NCBI GenBank assembly: GCA_937922175.1
Contig: CAKZUU010000237.1
Coordinates: forward strand, 1-15,424
From: an uncultured Gemmataceae bacterium
GTDB taxonomy: Bacteria > Planctomycetota > Planctomycetia > Gemmatales > Gemmataceae
Direction of reading: 5' to 3'
DNA length: 15,424 bases
Below the pieces are notes generated by a model. It made no database searches. It saw only the letters and a program-made list of their open reading frames with translations, and was not told where the DNA came from. The translations under genes and the position numbers were made by a program. Every line of letters starts with the position of its first letter. Within the stretch, counting starts at the first letter, position 1. Of the stretch, positions 13,601 through 15,424 are shown piece after piece.

Positions 13601-15424
13601 GGCGACCTGAGAGCTGTTGAGCAGTTGGATGCCGTAATCGTTACCGGAGATCGTTCCACCGGCTTTCGCGCCCGAACCACCGATGACGACATCGGTCACG
13701 CCGTCGATGACGATGCCATCGCCGAGGTTGTTCAGGACCGAGGTGTTCACGATGCGGAGGCCCTTGGACGAGCCGCCTCGGGCGAAGATCCCGTTGAGGT
13801 TGTTGCCCGAGACGGTGTTGGCGGCGGTCGTCGTGCTGCCGATCAACACGTCCTGGACGTTGTCGACAAAGATGCCATGTCCAGAGTTCGGGGCCGTCGG
13901 CGTGCCGATCTTGTTGCTTTGGATCCGCACGTTCGAGGAGAAGCCGGACGTGAAGTTCAGCACATGGATACCATGTTCGGTGTTCCCCGCGATCGTGTTG
14001 CCCACGCTGGCATTCACGCCGCCGATTAGAGTGTTCGGCGAATTGTCGATGCGGACGCCATCGGCCCGGTTCGGGAATTGATTGGTCGGATCGCCGATGA
14101 TGGAGTTCTGGACGATGGTGCCACTACTGTTGAGGATGTACACACCGTGATTGGCCGCCCCTTGGATGCGGACGCCGGCCACTCCCACGTTGCCACCGAT
14201 GGTATTGTTGTCGGCCCCTTGAATCCAGACGCCGTTGCCGCCCGGGCCGCCCGTGCCGGTTCCGCCGACCGGGAAACCGATGCTGGTCTGCTGCACGAGG
14301 TTCTTCGTCGAGTACTTGCCGATGATATTGACACCGGTGCCGCCGATGGTGGTGATCGTCACAGCTTGATTCCCACCGCTACCACCCACGATATTGTTCG
14401 GCGAGTTCCGGATGCGGACCCCATCGCTGGCGAAACCGGCAATGTTGACGTTCTGGATATTCGCGCCGCCGACCACCTTGGTGTCGGTCGGCGTGTTATC
14501 GACGATTTCCAGACCCACCCCCGCCGTTCCGGACAGCGTCAGATTGCGAATGACCACGAATTCGGCCACGCCATTCGGGTTCGAGAAGAGCGCCTGCTTG
14601 GTGTAATTGTCGCTGATCCGCAAGCCGCGCGTCGCCTTGGTGAACTGAATGGTGTAATTCGTGTCGAACAGTTTGTCGCCCGGGTCGCCCTTGACCTGCG
14701 GCCAAGCCAGATACGACCCGTCGATAATAACCGTGTCGGTGATGTCCGGCAGATCGCCGGCGGTGAAGACCGTACGGTTTTCCTGGATGTAGGTCAGGTT
14801 GCCCTGAGTGTCGACCGTGTAAATCGGGTGCAGAGCAAAGACGATACGATCCGGTCCGGGGTGTTCGTTGGCCAAGCGAATCGCCTGGGCCAACGTCATT
14901 GTTCCCTGCGGCGGGATCGTGAACGGAGGAGGATTCTCCACCGGAACCGTCAGATGGTGGCCGCCGTCGTTGTTGACGACGTAGGTGATCGGTCCCACCG
15001 CCCCGGCAATCGTCTTGGATAGCGAGAATTCCGAGGTGTCGTTCGTCACCAGATCGGTCGCGGTGGCAGCAATGACCTCGCCCGACCCGAAGAACATGTC
15101 CGGATTGACGAACGTGAAGACGGCATCGCCGGCGGCGTCGGTCATCACGTCGATGTAACCGATATAAGTGCGCCCCTGCCCGTAATTCGCCGGGGTGCCA
15201 GTCGGATTGGGCACTTCCGTACGATAGAACTCCAGTCGAAATGCTCGGTTTGGCGTGCTGTGGAACGTTCCTTGCACCCGAGTACCCAGCGACGCTTCCG
15301 ACTCGGCCAAGGCCAAATCCGGATAATTTTGCAGGTTGTTGGCGCCGGTGTCGGCATCGAGTTTGTCGTTGAAAGTGACGAATCCGCCGGTCGTTCCCAG
15401 GTCGATCCCGAGTTTGCCACTGCC
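10616..15424 (-). CDS. Giant extracellular beta-helix / SdrD / FG-GAP protein (5' end missing)
   Basis: 1602 codons plus TAA are visible, and the frame is open to the window edge, so the N-terminus and any signal peptide are missing. In order, numbering from the edge: a 137-residue module (1-137); a bridging segment (about 145-210) with a TLAQAIRLAN stretch like those that open many beta-helix proteins; a right-handed parallel beta-helix (about 214-910) with recurrent NGI/DGV and IGG turns; a second copy of the first module (911-1045); two SdrD B-like domains (about 1052-1260) with DxNGNGVRDPGE calcium-binding motifs; 12 consecutive glycines; and an FG-GAP propeller to the C-terminus. There is no sortase or PEP-CTERM tail. 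The architecture fits a calcium-stabilised cell-surface or secreted adhesin-like protein; the ligand is unknown. In-frame TTG codons near 15316 are internal, because the module homology continues upstream of them. A clear terminator follows. Confidence 0.92.
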   Translation of the reverse strand, partial: GSGKLGIDLGTTGGFVTFNDKLDADTGANNLQNYPDLALAESEASLGTRVQGTFHSTPNRAFRLEFYRTEVPNPTGTPANYGQGRTYIGYIDVMTDAAGDAVFTFVNPDMFFGSGEVIAATATDLVTNDTSEFSLSKTIAGAVGPITYVVNNDGGHHLTVPVENPPPFTIPPQGTMTLAQAIRLANEHPGPDRIVFALHPIYTVDTQGNLTYIQENRTVFTAGDLPDITDTVIIDGSYLAWPQVKGDPGDKLFDTNYTIQFTKATRGLRISDNYTKQALFSNPNGVAEFVVIRNLTLSGTAGVGLEIVDNTPTDTKVVGGANIQNVNIAGFASDGVRIRNSPNNIVGGSGGNQAVTITTIGGTGVNIIGKYSTKNLVQQTSIGFPVGGTGTGGPGGNGVWIQGADNNTIGGNVGVAGVRIQGAANHGVYILNSSGTIVQNSIIGDPTNQFPNRADGVRIDNSPNTLIGGVNASVGNTIAGNTEHGIHVLNFTSGFSSNVRIQSNKIGTPTAPNSGHGIFVDNVQDVLIGSTTTAANTVSGNNLNGIFARGGSSKGLRIVNTSVLNNLGDGIVIDGVTDVVIGGSGAKAGGTISGNDYGIQLLNSSQVAVQQYDVSGNSETGLNVVAGNGILVGGTGSALAGNKFNSNREGVRVTNTSFVTFQGNTIASNSEDGVIIDGGSDVVIGSPFDFGGNVINGNRNGVRVINGSTGFTIQNNIIGSKTGGPGNFDAGIRLDGILNAIIGGSKSLSGNFVSGNRNGLYLTGGSGKTTILGNSFLNSIENGITLEGSSDNQIGGKTELERNIISSNGQHGIHLRPDFGNPLVPVFSNNNKIQGNFLGTDAAGKGNFGNGNAGIYIDGGNNNLIGGKLHDVANKLEEGNVIANSGANGVAIVEDNGMARGNSILGNNIYGSGKLGIDLGSNLGLVTLNDKLDADVGANNLQNFPEITFAEVGLVSSVAQGKFHSLPNKAFRIEFFGDDVANPNGTPAGYGQGRTFLGSVDVSTDAAGDATFSFFAPVAFSAGGVISATATNLATGDTSEFSKAKLVELAVGRIEGVKFEDINGNGVRDPGEPGLPGWVIELEVADASGLFDGEVDAKAVTDSTGRYVFDNLTDGKYLLREVQQTGWVQTAGPVPNPVQITGGATITGADFGNFKMAKIFGVKFEDKNGNGVRDPGEGPIAGVTINLIDAKSGTILTSTVTDLSGNYAFTNLYVGKYGKSDTGFYRVREVVPPGYIQTTPNPADFQITSGKSVGPLDFGNQQKGGGGGGGGGGGGPSGNIIVTGSGEGSVGTVRVFNASKQNLLYNFVPFGAGFRGGVRVARGDVNGDGTVDIIAGPGTGAARNMQTSPTIVVYDGATGKQLSQFFAFDASYKGGVYVAAGDVNNDGHADIVVGMGTTPMVKIFDGQTGLEINNFMAYDAKFKGGVRVAVGDVNGDGFADIITIPGKGLATTVRVWDHANPDIHGKPSLIREFTAFEPSFKGGGFVTAGNINGDNFADIIVAPDAGRRADVRVYDGATNKMVHTFIAAGDPSRPSLIFSDPAWNAGVRITVADLNGDGLDEVITGPGRLRNPRVRGYEVKTGKRLMEFTPFSSSFLGGVFVG
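10619..11590 (-). repeat. FG-GAP beta-propeller repeats
   Basis: These are the C-terminal 324 residues of the giant protein. Five DxNxDG-type calcium loops (GDVNGDGTVD, GDVNNDGHAD, GDVNGDGFAD, GNINGDNFAD, ADLNGDGLDE) recur every 50-63 residues. Each is preceded by an F-x-GG-V strand and followed by a DII.GPG-like strand. The first half-blade (IIVTGSGEG) and the last strand (LGGVFVG) look complementary and probably close the ring. The fourth loop has Asn where Gly is usual. Confidence 0.88.
11600..11635 (-). repeat. 12-glycine linker, GGN trinucleotide tract
   Basis: Twelve consecutive Gly codons (mostly GGT/GGC) join the second SdrD-like domain to the propeller. The DNA is a (CCN)12 tract on the plus strand, which may be prone to slippage by whole codons and so give linker-length variation without frameshift. 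Confidence 0.9.
11645..12271 (-). repeat. Two tandem SdrD B-like (CnaB-fold) domains
   Basis: Two units of roughly 105 residues lie at about 11960-12271 and 11645-11959. Each opens with GVKFED.NGNGVRDPGE, a calcium-binding DxNxNGxxDxGE motif, then a TD..G.Y.F.NL strand and a REV..(G)(W/Y)(V/I)QT strand, and closes with DFGN. Parts of the DNA are also nearly identical around the DxNGNG motif, pointing to an internal duplication. Confidence 0.88.
12290..12694 (-). repeat. Second copy of the flanking 135-residue module
   Basis: This copy begins GSGKLGIDLGSNLG and continues with LNDKLDADVGANNLQNFPE, a QGKFHSLPNKAFRIEFF strand, GTPAGYGQGRT, TDAAGDATFSF and SATATNLATGDTSEFSKAK. It closely matches the copy at the window edge (15014-15424). 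It joins the last beta-helix rung directly to the first SdrD-like domain and probably caps the helix. Confidence 0.85.
12695..14785 (-). repeat. Right-handed parallel beta-helix (PbH1-type) repeats
   Basis: About 700 residues hold roughly 20 rungs of the form (N/D)G(I/V)x(I/V)...N(x)I. An IGG or close variant turn recurs on every second rung, ten times at intervals of 51-71 residues. This is the fold of NosD-like and pectate-lyase-like proteins. No catalytic signature of a polysaccharide lyase was identified, so a structural or binding role is as likely as an enzymatic one. Confidence 0.85.
15014..15424 (-). repeat. First copy of the flanking module (runs off the window)
   Basis: The last codons of the window read GSGKLGIDLGTTGG, then LDADTGANNLQNYPD, GTPANYGQGRT and TDAAGDAVFTF, and end near NDTSEFSLSKT. 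This aligns along its whole length with the copy at 12290-12694. In that copy the module directly follows a beta-helix, so another helix probably lies beyond the window. Confidence 0.85.

Noticed and set aside
12533..15022. Plus-strand open frames at 12533-13369 and 14078-15022
   Set aside because: Both are antisense mirrors of the beta-helix repeats; composition and periodicity follow the real gene.
15314..15316. TTG as the start of the giant gene
   Set aside because: The 36 codons upstream match the second module copy (GSGKLGIDLG onward), so the frame is coding to the window edge.
1..15424. tRNA or rRNA genes, CRISPR arrays, insertion sequences, integrase or attachment sites
   Set aside because: None was found on reading both strands. 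The only regular repeats are in-frame protein repeats, and no transposase-like frame or terminal inverted repeats were seen.

Overview
This window looks like chromosomal DNA of a planctomycete, possibly of the Gemmata group. The evidence is the moderately high G+C, a very large secreted-type protein combining parallel beta-helix, SdrD-type B and FG-GAP modules, a Rho factor with a long disordered N-terminal extension, and a Tat-exported prenyltransferase/squalene-cyclase-like repeat protein next to proline/glutamine-rich envelope proteins. The lineage call is inference from gene style, not from a marker alignment.

Layout. (1) Positions 1-2840, plus strand: a tight operon of which four genes are visible (the 3' tail of one, then three complete ones). 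Each junction is a 4-base ATGA stop/start overlap. The products are a coiled-coil protein with no export signal, a secreted low-complexity protein with a conserved-looking C-terminal block, and a Tat-signal protein with an alpha-barrel repeat fold. (2) Positions 2827-10289, minus strand: a run of housekeeping genes in the order polA, coaE, rho, ribH, cytochrome P450. A sigma-70-like promoter (TTGACA, 17-base spacer, TAGACT) lies just upstream of polA. The last gene of this run and the last gene of the plus-strand operon converge and overlap by 14 bases. (3) Positions 10305-10615: a 311-base intergenic region holding an intrinsic terminator for the gene on its right and the promoter for the polA run on its left, with two small inverted repeats between them. 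(4) Positions 10616-15424, minus strand: the 3' 4.8 kb of a giant gene that runs off the window. The protein has a roughly 140-residue module at the window edge, a beta-helix of about 20 rungs, a second copy of the same module, two SdrD B-like domains, a 12-glycine linker and a C-terminal FG-GAP beta-propeller.

How the genes fit together. The polA run joins DNA repair polymerase, the last step of coenzyme A synthesis, transcription termination, lumazine synthase (the penultimate riboflavin step) and a P450. They share no single pathway, so the grouping looks like co-transcription of housekeeping genes with a P450 at the distal end. The plus-strand operon probably makes an envelope-associated set: two of its proteins share a short helical module, and the third carries an export signal. 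Its function is not known to me. No RNA genes, CRISPR arrays, insertion sequences or integrases were seen.
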